Assembly (NCBI RefSeq): GCF_000213555.1
Contig: NZ_GL891979.1
Span: 68,011-132,010, forward strand
DNA: 64,000 nt
Reading direction: 5' to 3'
Source: Dysgonomonas gadei ATCC BAA-286
GTDB lineage: Bacteria > Bacteroidota > Bacteroidia > Bacteroidales > Dysgonomonadaceae
Position numbers and translations under genes: made by a program. The notes beneath the pieces were generated by a model that did no database searches, was not told the origin of the DNA, and saw nothing but the letters and a program-made list of their open reading frames with translations. Positions 9,269 to 19,275 of this stretch are shown piece after piece (positions within the stretch are counted from its first letter, which is position 1; each line of letters starts with the position of its first letter).

Positions 9269-10912
9269 ATGAAAAAGACTTTACATGCCTTTCTAATATT
9301 GATAGCAGTATTACTCATATTATTCCTGTTATCAATAATTTTTATAAAAATAGGCGCCTTTCCCGGAGGAAATCAGTCTTTCAAAGAACTTTTTCAGATA
9401 GCATATGCACTGTCAGGGTTAAATTATATTGTTTACTTAAGTATATTAACTTCTTTCATTATTCTTACTATTTGCTGTATACTAAAGATAAATATCTTGT
9501 ATCCTCATACAGCATCTTTCTGTTCGTACATCGGCAGGGCGATAAAGAGTATATGGAACGATTTGAATGACAGATATGTATTGTTAATATTGCTTCCGCC
9601 CCTTATCGCATCCATCTATTTTGCTATTGTATTGCCGATATCATATGACGAGGCACTCACTTATGTTGATTTTACAAATAATCCGATCTTATATTGTATC
9701 TCGTCTTATCCCGCTCCGAATAATCATGTTTTTCATTCTATAATAACGCATATAACCAAGCATATTCCGTTTGCGGATATCTTATTCCGTTTGCGGATAT
9801 CGTCGATTGTGATCTCTATACTGACATGGGCTATTGCTTATTCTTTTATCAAAAGATACTATTCGCGGAAAGTGGCGTTGTTTTCAGTTGCCATTTCGTC
9901 TATGTTGTTCATGTCTATTTACTATAGTTATATGTCGAGGGGATATGCTTTGGTAACTTTCTTCTTTGTCATTTCCTTGTATGCTACATTCAATATAATA
10001 AAGCATGGCAGTAGAAATAAAGATTGGGCTATATTCTCTATATGCAGTGTTCTTGGTTTTTATGCTGTGCCATCTTACCTCTATCCCTTTATTACTCTGA
10101 ATTTCATAATCTTATTGTATAACTATAAGGATATAAAACAGCAATTCATATTCAACCTATTTATAATGCTCGCAACATTGCTCTGTTATACACCGATTAT
10201 ATTACATCAGGGTTTTGGAGTGTTGTCTATTACACCGGGTGATCGCATGGGGGTATTGGCTTTGTTTCCGCTTTTCTTCAGGAATACTTTCAGTGAAATT
10301 TATGGACTGCATCTTATATACACGTTTATTGCTATCGGCATACCGTTTATAATAGCCCTATTGAAAAAGAAAAAGGAGATACTTAAACTCTGGATCATAT
10401 TTGGTCTGGCTCCGGTCATACTTTTAGCAATACACTCTGTGATTCCCTTTCCTCGCACATTCATATATTATGGTTTTGTAGTCTTATTCCTGATGGGTAT
10501 ATCTGTTTCGGAATACATAGAGAAAATCTCTGTAAAATGGCTCACTATTATACTTCTCGTGTTACAGGCCGGGCTGTTTTATAACTTCAAAAATAATATT
10601 GAGGAATACGAAAGTTTTAATATAGGTTTCCACGATGTAAGTGATAAATTTATTGAAGAAGGCAAAACTTTCTATGTACTCAGTGGACTGAATATCGAGA
10701 GCCATAAATTTGAGATGATGCTGAGAGGATACGATTACAGTAAATCAAAGTATGACAGGATATTCATCGATTTTGAAGACTTCAGATTGGTAAATACAGA
10801 TACTCTCAAAGGTAATTTCGATTACATTGTCATCGACAGGGAATGGGATAGAACAGAGGTAAGGAAACCTGTATATTCCAATAAAACATTGAATGTGTAT
10901 ATAATGAATTGA
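9269..10912 (+). CDS. Membrane glycosyltransferase, GT39/ArnT-like (GT-C fold)
   Basis: A 547-residue polytopic membrane protein with roughly 11-13 hydrophobic segments and a C-terminal soluble tail (about residues 450-547). The first large extracytoplasmic loop contains ISYDEALTY with D127 and E128, the acidic pair that marks GT-C enzymes of the protein mannosyltransferase/ArnT (GT39) type, which use polyprenyl-phosphate sugars on the periplasmic side. The donor and acceptor cannot be read. It is followed after seven bases by a sodium/solute symporter; I see no functional reason for the pairing. Confidence 0.75.
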   Translation: MKKTLHAFLILIAVLLILFLLSIIFIKIGAFPGGNQSFKELFQIAYALSGLNYIVYLSILTSFIILTICCILKINILYPHTASFCSYIGRAIKSIWNDLNDRYVLLILLPPLIASIYFAIVLPISYDEALTYVDFTNNPILYCISSYPAPNNHVFHSIITHITKHIPFADILFRLRISSIVISILTWAIAYSFIKRYYSRKVALFSVAISSMLFMSIYYSYMSRGYALVTFFFVISLYATFNIIKHGSRNKDWAIFSICSVLGFYAVPSYLYPFITLNFIILLYNYKDIKQQFIFNLFIMLATLLCYTPIILHQGFGVLSITPGDRMGVLALFPLFFRNTFSEIYGLHLIYTFIAIGIPFIIALLKKKKEILKLWIIFGLAPVILLAIHSVIPFPRTFIYYGFVVLFLMGISVSEYIEKISVKWLTIILLVLQAGLFYNFKNNIEEYESFNIGFHDVSDKFIEEGKTFYVLSGLNIESHKFEMMLRGYDYSKSKYDRIFIDFEDFRLVNTDTLKGNFDYIVIDREWDRTEVRKPVYSNKTLNVYIMN

Positions 10913-10919
10913 ATGCAGT

Positions 10920-12383
10920 ATGGGTATTACTATTCTGATTATCATTTCAGTATATTTTGCTGTGTTATTACTTATCTCTCATGTTGTAAGTAAAAAAGAC
11001 AGCAATAATGATGCTTTCTTTCTCGGAAACAAAAAATCCCCATGGTATATTGTCGCTATAGGTATGCTCGGAGATTCCATTTCGGGAGTCACATTCGTTT
11101 CTGTTCCCGGAATGGTGGGACAATTCGATATGACTTATATGCAGATGGTCCTGGGCTTTTTTCCCGGTTATCTCATTGTCGCCTTTGTGCTATTGCCCTT
11201 ATATTATAAACTCAATCTGACTTCTATTTATGGCTACTTGCAACAGCGTTTTGGCCTGTTCTCATATAAAACAGGGGCGTCATTCTTTATATTATCGCGA
11301 ATTGTAGGAGCGGCCTCTAAATTATATCTAATCGTATTGATTCTGCAGACATTGGTTTTCGATCAGTGGCATATTCCGTTTTATGTAACGGTTATTGTTA
11401 TTGTAGCACTGATATGGACTTACACGCATCGAAGCGGGATGAAGACAATTGTATGGACCGATGCCCTGCAAACTATATGCCTGCTGGCGGCGTTAGGCCT
11501 TATTATCTGGCAGGTGGCTTCGAAGATGGGTTTCGATATCTCACAGGTTGCTGATACTATCCGGAGTAGCAAGCATAGCCGCATCTTTGTTTTTGATGAC
11601 TGGGTGTCGAAGCAAAACTTCTTTAAGCAGTTCTTCAGCGGGATACTTATTGTGATAGTTATGACAGGTCTGGATCAGAATATGATGCAGAAAAACCTTA
11701 CATGCAAGACGCTGAAAGATGCCCAAAAGAATATGGTCAGTTATGGATTTGGCTTTATTCCTATGAACTATCTGTTTTTGTCGCTGGGTATATTGTTGCT
11801 CGCATTTGCGACCCAATATGGAATTATGCTTCCAGATAATCCGGATCAGATATTACCAGTGTTAGCGACCGAATACTTAGGAATGCCTGTACTTATATGT
11901 TTTACCATAGGTATTATAGCCGCATCGTTTTCTAATGCAGATTCCGCACTAACATCTCTTACGACCTCTGTATGTGTGGATCTGCTGAATGTGGAGAAGA
12001 AGGAGGGCGAAGAGGCTAAGAAGATAAGGGGTAGGGTGCATCTGCTTGTCTGTATTGTGTTTTTACTGGTTATTTTCTTTATTGACCATATAAATCAGAC
12101 CAGTATACTGGATACTATATACAAAGCGGCGTCATATACTTATGGACCTTTGCTGGGACTATTCTTCTTCGGTTTGTTTACAAAGATAAATATAAGGGAC
12201 AGGTTTGTCCCTGTTGTCTGCATTTTTGCTCCACTGTTGAGCTATACCTTAGAATATACTTTACTGCATACTCTGGACTACAGGGTAGGATATGAGATAC
12301 TTCTTCTGAATGGTTTATTTACTGTAGCCGGATTATTCCTTTTGTCAAGAAAAAGTAATGGAATTAAAGTCGGCTTGAATTGA
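10920..12383 (+). CDS. Sodium:solute symporter (SSS family)
   Basis: A 487-residue inner-membrane transporter with about 13 predicted transmembrane helices, normal for the SSS (PF00474) LeuT-fold family. Typical blocks are GNKKSPWYIVAIGMLGDSIS near the first helix, a TDALQT helix, TGLDQNMMQKNL around residue 255, and ASFSNADSALTSLTTS near residue 345. The last contains the Ser/Thr-rich sodium-binding segment. The substrate cannot be predicted; family members carry sugars, amino acids, vitamins or sialic acid. It lies seven bases downstream of the GT39-like gene and converges on the M48 protease gene. Confidence 0.9.
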   Translation: MGITILIIISVYFAVLLLISHVVSKKDSNNDAFFLGNKKSPWYIVAIGMLGDSISGVTFVSVPGMVGQFDMTYMQMVLGFFPGYLIVAFVLLPLYYKLNLTSIYGYLQQRFGLFSYKTGASFFILSRIVGAASKLYLIVLILQTLVFDQWHIPFYVTVIVIVALIWTYTHRSGMKTIVWTDALQTICLLAALGLIIWQVASKMGFDISQVADTIRSSKHSRIFVFDDWVSKQNFFKQFFSGILIVIVMTGLDQNMMQKNLTCKTLKDAQKNMVSYGFGFIPMNYLFLSLGILLLAFATQYGIMLPDNPDQILPVLATEYLGMPVLICFTIGIIAASFSNADSALTSLTTSVCVDLLNVEKKEGEEAKKIRGRVHLLVCIVFLLVIFFIDHINQTSILDTIYKAASYTYGPLLGLFFFGLFTKINIRDRFVPVVCIFAPLLSYTLEYTLLHTLDYRVGYEILLLNGLFTVAGLFLLSRKSNGIKVGLN

Positions 12384-12413
12384 AAAGGTAACAATTCGGA
12401 AAACGGTAAATTC

Positions 12414-14465
12414 TTAGTTTTTAAGTAATTCAATCTGGTATCTCAATAGATCAAACTTTGACAAGAAGTTACACCTCATTGTCTGTTGAATAAAATCATT
12501 TATGGACGATAGCAGGATTTGCAGATTGTCCTCTTCGTACGTATCATTGCTGAAATAAATCCAGTCATGAGACAAGTATCTTTCAAAATTATCTCTTGTC
12601 GGCTTTGACATTTCTGCCGACAGTTTGGGATTCTCTAACAGTAATTTTATACCATATTTCAATTCGGGTTCTAAATGAGATATAAGTTTAAAGTTATTCT
12701 TGATTTGTTCATAAGGGGTGGCAACTCTCATAAAATAGGTCAAGTCTTCAAATTTTTTATAAAGAGCCTTACCTTTATCACATTCCTTATCTTGCTCGAA
12801 ATAGTGGATGTATATTCCTTTTAATTCATGTTCTTTACCCGTTTTATAAGCTTGATTATAAAAGAATTTGTAAATGTTTATGTCGTTATTTTCAATCTTG
12901 GATTTAAGAATTGCCATTTCTTCTTCTATTCTATCCAACACAGTTGTGCAGTCTTTCGATTTATATCGTTGTCCGTCATAGTCAAATGTTTTGATTACAA
13001 TCTCTTTTCTTCGGATGGCATTCAGTATATCTTTGTCGTTCTCCAAAGCAATATAACCATATATGTTATCTATTTTATCTTTGCTGAAGATAGTATCCAC
13101 GCTTTCCATCAACTCCTCTTCCATATTTGTAAAGCTCTCTATGTCGAAAGGAAGCGGGTTCTTACTGTCATAGTAACCGTTATACTCCTCCGGAAAAGCG
13201 TTTTTATTAAAGCCATCTGTAAATTCATTAATAAACTCCTCTGGTTTCATAATGGTCACAGTATCTTTATAAACGACATTTGAAAAGATATTTTCTGTAA
13301 ATTTTTCTTCTGTATCATCAATATTTGGAAATAAATCAGACGCAGGATTATTACTGTTCTTCTCTTTTTGGATGTTCAACCGTTTCAATGCGGTAACTCT
13401 TTCTTCGGTCCCGGGATGGGAAGCCCACTGATCTTCTATATTGAGTTTAGATTTGTTGTATTTATTTAAATCTATGATGGATACCATTGGTAGATTATTT
13501 TTGAAAGAAATTTTGCTTTTTTCGGCAAGAAAATTCATTACAGCGAACTGTTCTTTATATATATTTTGACTTTTAATATTATTCTCTATCTTGTTGCCAT
13601 AAGAATCCAAAACCAGATTATATGAGTATTGAGCTAGGGTCATTCTCAATAAAGATTCTTCGAGAGGGAGGCTGCCGGCAATATTTGCGGCTACTTGATC
13701 TGCGTGAAACTCCATTTCTCTAGAAAGGGCCATATACCTTACGTTTACAAAGCCATACATCTTTCTCAGAACCCATTGGATACCCTGTATTATCTTTACG
13801 GCAATTATGACGAAAATTGAGAAATAGCCGGAAATATTCGCCCAGCTTTGTATCATCTTGTCAAAAGATTCGTTATCGTAAAGCATATTAAAAATCACTT
13901 CATTTACATTGTAAACATAACTGCCAACACTCATGCTTCGTTGCGAGAAGTGCCCGAATTCGTGAGCCAGTATCGCTTTCAATTCCTGTTCAGTAACAGT
14001 ATTAACAAGCCCTAGTCCAATTTGCAGATTTTTTCGTATAGGGAAAAACATACTCCAGAAGCTGGAATCGTAAAATACGGCGGCATTTACATCTCCTGAA
14101 AGATATACTTTTTTAGGAAATTTAGTTTTAGCTTCATTTGCGATATCCTCAATTACCTTAAAAAGCAGGGGATATTCATCACGATGAATTTCTGTCAGAT
14201 GGCTTCTGTCTACCTTATGTTTTTTGAATAGAAATTTAAATAGAAATATAAGGACAAGAAACCCCAGACTAGCTAGCCCGACACCTAATAGGATAGTGAA
14301 GAATTTTGGTAGTACAATTATTAACCCTATACCTCCTAAAGCACATAAAATTGTAAGAGCGATGGCGGACACTAGTAAAAGCAAATAAACAAATATGAAA
14401 ATAATGATTGCAAAAATAGCCTTAAAGGTCATTTTTTTAAAATTGTCCGATAGCTGGATATTCAT
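12414..14465 (-). CDS. M48-family membrane metalloprotease with long C-terminal extension
   Basis: A 683-residue protein with two N-terminal hydrophobic segments (about residues 15-50 and 52-80) and a zinc protease domain. The zinc site is H168-E169-F170-G171-H172, with the third ligand probably E252 in SREMEFHAD. A further hydrophobic segment lies at about 213-230, as in HtpX/Ste24 proteases that cut membrane proteins. The segment NIEDQWASHPGTEERV near residue 350 is the usual end of the M48 domain. The last 300 residues, rich in charged helices, are beyond the usual HtpX length (about 290) and I do not recognise them. Monocistronic, convergent with the symporter gene. Confidence 0.82.
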   Translation of the reverse strand: MNIQLSDNFKKMTFKAIFAIIIFIFVYLLLLVSAIALTILCALGGIGLIIVLPKFFTILLGVGLASLGFLVLIFLFKFLFKKHKVDRSHLTEIHRDEYPLLFKVIEDIANEAKTKFPKKVYLSGDVNAAVFYDSSFWSMFFPIRKNLQIGLGLVNTVTEQELKAILAHEFGHFSQRSMSVGSYVYNVNEVIFNMLYDNESFDKMIQSWANISGYFSIFVIIAVKIIQGIQWVLRKMYGFVNVRYMALSREMEFHADQVAANIAGSLPLEESLLRMTLAQYSYNLVLDSYGNKIENNIKSQNIYKEQFAVMNFLAEKSKISFKNNLPMVSIIDLNKYNKSKLNIEDQWASHPGTEERVTALKRLNIQKEKNSNNPASDLFPNIDDTEEKFTENIFSNVVYKDTVTIMKPEEFINEFTDGFNKNAFPEEYNGYYDSKNPLPFDIESFTNMEEELMESVDTIFSKDKIDNIYGYIALENDKDILNAIRRKEIVIKTFDYDGQRYKSKDCTTVLDRIEEEMAILKSKIENNDINIYKFFYNQAYKTGKEHELKGIYIHYFEQDKECDKGKALYKKFEDLTYFMRVATPYEQIKNNFKLISHLEPELKYGIKLLLENPKLSAEMSKPTRDNFERYLSHDWIYFSNDTYEEDNLQILLSSINDFIQQTMRCNFLSKFDLLRYQIELLKN

Positions 14466-14544
14466 AGTATTAGATAGTTTAAGTTAGTTCTGTATTTACA
14501 CAGAATTTTTGCGAATATAACTATTTTGGTGAATATAAAAGAAA

Positions 14545-14572
14545 AATAGCCGATAAGATATTATCGGCTATT
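14545..14572 (-). terminator. Rho-independent terminator of alaS
   Basis: Perfect 12-base arms (14545-14556 and 14561-14572, AATAGCCGATAA and its complement) with a 4-base loop. On the minus strand the stem is followed by a U-rich run. It lies 27 bases after the alaS stop. Confidence 0.85.
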
Positions 14573-14598
14573 ACTTCATAATATAAAGGAATGAATTT

Positions 14599-17217
14599 TT
14601 ACTTTATTTTTTCCATTATCTCATGCAATGCATTCGACAGACCTTCCAAATTCTTTCCTCCTGCCGTGGCAAAATGAGGTTGTCCTCCTCCACCGCCTTG
14701 GATATGTTTAGCTGCGTCACGGATTATTTGAGAAGCATTTAGTTCGCGATCCTTCACCAGATCATCACTGATCATCAATGTAAGCATCGGCTTATTTTCA
14801 TATTGGGTAGCCCCAACGAAAATAGAATTGACCGGGAACTGGCCTCTGATCTGGAATGCTATATCTTTTGCAATATCAGCAGGGAATGGACCTGCTAAAG
14901 AATATACATCTATACCGTTGATAACCTGTTTTTTCTTTATTAAAACATCCTTAACCTGAACAATTTTTTCCTTGACATATTCATCTACCTGTTTTTTTAG
15001 TTCTGAATTTTCTTCGAGGAATTTCTGAAGAGCCTGAGTCAGGTTAGGCGTATTGTTGAAGAACGATCTCACTTCCGTCAATACGTCCTGTTGCGTATAG
15101 AAGTAGTTTTCACACGCTTCAGCTGTAATCGCCTCTATACGGCGTATACCGGCAGCAATAGAGCTTTCATTCACAATGCGGAACGAACCGATACGGCCGG
15201 TAGATGATATATGTGTACCTCCGCAAAGCTCAACGGAATCACCGAAACGTATAACACGTACATCATCACCGTATTTTTCACCAAACAGAGCCATTGCTCC
15301 CATTGCCTTAGCTTCGGAGATAGGGACATGGCGTTTTTCATCTAGGGCAATATTTTCGCGTATTTTTGCTGTTACAAACCGCTCCACTTTACGTATCTCC
15401 TTATCCGTCAGTTTCTGGAAATGGGAGAAGTCGAAACGCAGGACACCGGGAGATACATATGAACCTTTCTGTTCCACATGGCTTCCCAGTATTTCGCGAA
15501 GGCCTTCGTGCAATAAATGTGTCGCGGTATGGTTACACTCGGTAGCTGTACGATTCTTTGTATTGATGCGTGCGATAAATGTCGCCGTCACATCTTCTGG
15601 TAATTTAGAAGAGAGGTGGACAGCCAGATTGTTCTCACGTTTTGTATCGGTGATTTCTATTTTTTCATCGTCATGTATCAGCCAGCCGCTATCGCCCACC
15701 TGTCCACCCATCTCGGCATAGAAAGGTGTACGGTTGAGTACTATCTGATAAAATTCCTGATTCTTTTGTTTTACTTTCCGGTAGCGGAGTATTTCCGTTT
15801 CACATTCAGTGAAATCGTATCCGAAGAATTCCGGGTCGCCTTCTTTCAGAACTACCCAGTCGCCTGTTTCCACAGCGGCGGCATTACGGGCACGGTCTTT
15901 TTGCTTCTGCATCTCTGCCTTAAAGCCGTCGTTGTCTACGGTCATACCGTTTTCACGAAGGATGAGTTCTGTAAGGTCGAGAGGGAAGCCGAATGTGTCG
16001 TATAGCGTGAAAGCGTCTGTACCATTAAGTTCTGTTCCGTTCTTCGCTTTTGTTTCGGATATTTGCTTATCCAGTAATTTAATACCTGTATCCAGTGTGC
16101 GCAGGAATGATTCTTCTTCTTCTTTTATCACCTTCTCTATCAACGTTTGTTGTTGGATAAGTTCCGGATAAGCCCCGCCCATAGTCTCTATCAGGGCAGG
16201 AATAAGCCTGTACATAAATGCTTTGTGCTGGTCAAGGAATGTATATCCGTAGCGGACAGCACGGCGGAGAATACGCCGGATTACATAACCTGCTTTAGCA
16301 TTCGATGGTAATTGACCGTCGGTAATAGAGAACGCGATGGTGCGGATATGGTCGGCGATGACACGCATGGCGATGTCTTGTTTTTCATTCTGTCCATAAG
16401 CACTTCCGGTTAATTCGCCGATAGCTTTTATAATAGTCTGGAATACATCTGTATCATAATTGGAGATTTTCCCTTGTACTGCCATACATAGCCGCTCGAA
16501 TCCCATACCGGTGTCAATTACTTTTGCAGGTAGCGGTTCCAGTGATTTGTCAGCTTTACGGTTGAACTGCATGAATACAAGGTTCCATATTTCAATCACT
16601 TGTGGGTGGCTTTCATTTACAAGTGTAAGTGCGTCCACTTTTGCTCGTTCTTCGTTGGGGCGTAAATCGATATGTATTTCCGAACATGGGCCACACGGGC
16701 CTGTATCGCCCATTTCCCAGAAATTGTCTTTCTTATTTCCGTTTATGATGCGGTCTTTGGACAGATATTGTTCCCAGTATCCGGCAGCTTCGTCGTCACG
16801 CAACAAGCCTTCTTCGGGGCTACCTTCGAATACTGTTACATATAAACGGTCTTTATCCAGTTTGATAACTTCTGTCAGATATTCCCATGCCCATTCTATA
16901 GCTTCTTTCTTGAAATAGTCGCCAAAAGACCAGTTGCCCAGCATTTCGAACATCGTATGGTGATATGTATCGTGGCCTACTTCTTCAAGGTCGTTATGCT
17001 TACCGCTAACACGAAGGCATTTCTGCGAATCCGCCACACGTGGATATTTAATAGGAGCATTTCCCAGAATAATGTCTTTGAACTGGTTCATACCCGCGTT
17101 TGTAAACATCAGAGTAGGGTCATCCTTGATAACCATCGGGGCTGACGGTACTATCTGGTGTCCTTTGGAAGCAAAGAAAGTTTTGAAAGAGTCACGAATT
17201 TCTTTAGAAGTCATCAT
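14599..17217 (-). CDS. alaS: Alanine--tRNA ligase
   Basis: An 872-residue class II aminoacyl-tRNA synthetase that charges tRNA-Ala. The N-terminal catalytic domain begins [17 protein letters not shown], and motif 2 and 3 regions follow. The editing domain carries the zinc-binding/deacylase motif HTATHLLH (about residues 565-572) and CGGTH near residue 670. The glycine-rich [14 protein letters not shown] near the C-terminus marks the DHHA1/C-Ala domain. Full length for the family. Divergent from the M23 peptidase gene, with which it shares a 175-base promoter region. Confidence 0.98.
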   Translation of the reverse strand: MMTSKEIRDSFKTFFASKGHQIVPSAPMVIKDDPTLMFTNAGMNQFKDIILGNAPIKYPRVADSQKCLRVSGKHNDLEEVGHDTYHHTMFEMLGNWSFGDYFKKEAIEWAWEYLTEVIKLDKDRLYVTVFEGSPEEGLLRDDEAAGYWEQYLSKDRIINGNKKDNFWEMGDTGPCGPCSEIHIDLRPNEERAKVDALTLVNESHPQVIEIWNLVFMQFNRKADKSLEPLPAKVIDTGMGFERLCMAVQGKISNYDTDVFQTIIKAIGELTGSAYGQNEKQDIAMRVIADHIRTIAFSITDGQLPSNAKAGYVIRRILRRAVRYGYTFLDQHKAFMYRLIPALIETMGGAYPELIQQQTLIEKVIKEEEESFLRTLDTGIKLLDKQISETKAKNGTELNGTDAFTLYDTFGFPLDLTELILRENGMTVDNDGFKAEMQKQKDRARNAAAVETGDWVVLKEGDPEFFGYDFTECETEILRYRKVKQKNQEFYQIVLNRTPFYAEMGGQVGDSGWLIHDDEKIEITDTKRENNLAVHLSSKLPEDVTATFIARINTKNRTATECNHTATHLLHEGLREILGSHVEQKGSYVSPGVLRFDFSHFQKLTDKEIRKVERFVTAKIRENIALDEKRHVPISEAKAMGAMALFGEKYGDDVRVIRFGDSVELCGGTHISSTGRIGSFRIVNESSIAAGIRRIEAITAEACENYFYTQQDVLTEVRSFFNNTPNLTQALQKFLEENSELKKQVDEYVKEKIVQVKDVLIKKKQVINGIDVYSLAGPFPADIAKDIAFQIRGQFPVNSIFVGATQYENKPMLTLMISDDLVKDRELNASQIIRDAAKHIQGGGGGQPHFATAGGKNLEGLSNALHEIMEKIK

Positions 17218-17322
17218 TTTAGTTACTAGTTACGAGTAAACGTGTTACAAGTTATAATTTTTAGTTTCAACATTGGCATATTGGTACATTAACCTATTGC
17301 CGCATTAATTAAATATAAACGA

Positions 17323-17354
17323 TTTGCAAAAATAGTTCAAAAACTTTACTTTTG
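17323..17354 (+). promoter_or_regulatory. Canonical Bacteroidetes promoter of the M23 peptidase gene
   Basis: TTTG (17323-17326), a 20-base spacer, then TACTTTTG (17347-17354) match the -33/-7 consensus exactly. Start predicted near 17361, about 32 bases before the ATG at 17393. Confidence 0.75.
17327..17334 (-). promoter_or_regulatory. -7 promoter box of alaS
   Basis: On the minus strand TATTTTTG (17334-17327) matches TAnnTTTG. It overlaps the spacer of the divergent M23 promoter, so the two promoters share DNA. No -33 TTTG seen; predicted leader about 100 bases. Confidence 0.4.
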
Positions 17355-17392
17355 TCGAACTCTCTAAACAAAATATCAGAGAAGTACTAAAA

Positions 17393-18364
17393 ATGAAGCG
17401 AAAAGTATACTATCGTTACAATCCGCAAACTCTCACATATGAACGGATTTATCCTAGCATGAAGGATAAAGTTATCACCGTTTTCCGTCATTTGATATCG
17501 GGTATAGTGGTTGGGATAGGAGCATTGGTCGCTTTTGTCTATTTTTTTGGTACACCTTGGGGAGAAGCACAAAAGAAAGAAAACCAACTCATGCTTACTC
17601 AGTACGAAGTATTATCGAAGAGGGCAGATGAGATGTCTAAAGTTCTGAGAGATATACAACAACGTGACGATAATCTGTATAGGGCTATTTTCCATGCCGA
17701 TCCTATACCTACATCTATCAGGACTTCGGGAGTAGGCGCTCCGGGCAGGTATGATTATCTGACGGAGTTGTCAAGTCCGGAACTGATAATTCAGACCACC
17801 AAGAAGATCGACTATATTTCGAAGCAGATCTATATTCAGTCGAATTCTTTCGATGAAGTACTGAGTATGGCGAAAAATCAAAAAGATCGTCTAAAGCATA
17901 TACCAAGTATTCAGCCGGTTCCTGATAAATTTCTGAAACAGGTGGCATCAGGCTACGGTACACGTATAGACCCTATATATGGAACAGCCCGTTTTCATGC
18001 GGGAATGGACTTTGCATCCAACATCGGTACTCCCGTATATGTTACGGGTGACGGGGTGGTTACTCTTGCCGACTGGAAGCAAGGCTACGGAAAATGTATA
18101 ATAGTTGACCATGGGTTTGGTTATCAGACCCTATATGCTCATTTAAATGACTATAAGGTACGATATGGACAGAAGGTCACACGTGGAGAGCAAATAGGTG
18201 AAGTAGGTAATACCGGAAAATCCACTGGCCCGCATCTTCATTACGAAGTGCATGTAAGGGGAGTTCCCGACAATCCGGCGAAGTATTATTTTATGGACTT
18301 ATCTCCGGAAGAGTATGACAAGATGTTGCAGATAGCTGCCAACCACGGGCAGGTAATGGATTAA
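17393..18364 (+). CDS. M23-family peptidoglycan endopeptidase
   Basis: A 323-residue bitopic protein. A transmembrane helix at about residues 31-52 follows a basic cytoplasmic N-terminus. A coiled-coil-like segment (about 58-95) leads to a C-terminal LytM/M23 domain. Zinc and catalytic residues are visible: H202 and D206 in FHAGMDFA, and the H281-L-H283 motif, with TLYAHL at H250 also conserved. All catalytic residues are present, so it is probably an active DD-endopeptidase rather than an EnvC-type activator. It lies upstream of a MerR-type regulator (83-base gap), a pairing I have seen in other Bacteroidetes. Confidence 0.9.
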   Translation: MKRKVYYRYNPQTLTYERIYPSMKDKVITVFRHLISGIVVGIGALVAFVYFFGTPWGEAQKKENQLMLTQYEVLSKRADEMSKVLRDIQQRDDNLYRAIFHADPIPTSIRTSGVGAPGRYDYLTELSSPELIIQTTKKIDYISKQIYIQSNSFDEVLSMAKNQKDRLKHIPSIQPVPDKFLKQVASGYGTRIDPIYGTARFHAGMDFASNIGTPVYVTGDGVVTLADWKQGYGKCIIVDHGFGYQTLYAHLNDYKVRYGQKVTRGEQIGEVGNTGKSTGPHLHYEVHVRGVPDNPAKYYFMDLSPEEYDKMLQIAANHGQVMD

Positions 18365-18409
18365 ATCTATGTACCAATATGCCAATTTCTATGATGACAA
18401 AATTATAAT

Positions 18410-18427
18410 GAGCTGATAGCTATCGGC
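18410..18427. repeat. AGCTGATAGCTATCGGCT palindrome
   Basis: A near-perfect palindrome around GATAGCTATC in the gap between the M23 and MerR genes. It is followed by tGGCTAAAAGCTAAAG and resembles GCTAATAGCTAAA tracts at 1929 and 29282. It could affect expression of the downstream gene, which starts at 18448. Confidence 0.4.
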
Positions 18428-18447
18428 TACTGGCTAAAAGCTAAAGA

Positions 18448-18798
18448 ATGAAAATCGATTTAGAAAATAGTAACCGTTTGTACTATTCCATCAAAGAGGT
18501 TGCGACCCACTTTGGTGTAAATGAATCATTGCTTCGTTTTTGGGAGACCGAATTTAATATAATCAATCCACGTAAGACAGATGGCGGTGCCCGCCAATAT
18601 ACAAAAAAGAATATTGAAGATATTGCAGTTGTATATCATCTTGTAAAAGAAAAAGGGCTGACCCTCGAGGGCGCCCGTCAGACTTTAAAACAAAGAAAGG
18701 ATGAGGAAACACGCAAAGTACAGGTCATACAGAAACTGGAACAGATAAAGAAGGAACTGGAAGACTTGGAGCGTGAATTCGATTCATCCTTTGACTAA
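18448..18798 (+). CDS. MerR-family transcriptional regulator
   Basis: A 116-residue protein. Residues about 12-80 form a winged helix of the MerR type: YSIKEVATHFGVNESLLRFW, then a wing with TDGGARQYTKKN. A C-terminal coiled coil (about 85-112, EKLEQ-like heptads) is probably a dimerisation helix. There is no cysteine-rich metal site, so the effector is unknown. It follows the M23 peptidase gene and its stop is five bases from the convergent NTF2-like gene. Confidence 0.88.
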   Translation: MKIDLENSNRLYYSIKEVATHFGVNESLLRFWETEFNIINPRKTDGGARQYTKKNIEDIAVVYHLVKEKGLTLEGARQTLKQRKDEETRKVQVIQKLEQIKKELEDLEREFDSSFD

Positions 18799-18803
18799 AA
18801 GTT

Positions 18804-19187
18804 TTATACAGGTTTAATCAAAGACCAGTGATTATGGATAATCTTCCATTCATTTGCTACTAGCTTATAAACCTCGGTACAGTTCCACTTATACACCGTT
18901 TCCTCTGTATATGATATCAGATTATAAGTTAAGACTGCCATTTCGTCTGTAGCCTGTACTACAGGTTCAATAATCTCATACTTATCTACCCGGACTTTAC
19001 CCCTCATCTCTTCATAAAGAGCTTCTATTTTATCGAATCCGTCTAACCTTTTCTCAAGAAATGGGTCGAAATAAGTAAAGTCCGGGGTGTATAGCTCCAG
19101 ATAGCCCGACGGGTTACCGTTATTCCATTTCTCTAATGCGGCTGTTTCCAGTGCGATGATCTTTGTTGCGATGTTTTCGTGATTCAT
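18804..19187 (-). CDS. NTF2/SnoaL-like domain protein
   Basis: A 127-residue single-domain protein with the cone-shaped alpha+beta fold of the NTF2-like superfamily. The pattern is an N-terminal helix (IATKIIALETAALEKW), then YLELYTPDFTYFDP, and ends WKIIHNHWSLIKP, as in SnoaL/DUF4440/ketosteroid isomerase-like proteins. No catalytic residue set identifies a reaction. Monocistronic, next to an AraC regulator on the same strand (gap 19188-19275), without evidence that they are linked. Confidence 0.8.
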   Translation of the reverse strand: MNHENIATKIIALETAALEKWNNGNPSGYLELYTPDFTYFDPFLEKRLDGFDKIEALYEEMRGKVRVDKYEIIEPVVQATDEMAVLTYNLISYTEETVYKWNCTEVYKLVANEWKIIHNHWSLIKPV

Positions 19188-19275
19188 GTTTGTAATGATT
19201 TAAATTATTTCATTACAAAGGTATTGCCTCCCGGTAGAATGCCTGCGATGCATATGACGGGGGAAATAGCACTTT

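Noticed and set aside
15176..15721. 181-codon frame antisense to alaS
   Set aside because: Shadow of a strongly conserved gene; biased toward serine and arginine as antisense of charged codons usually is.
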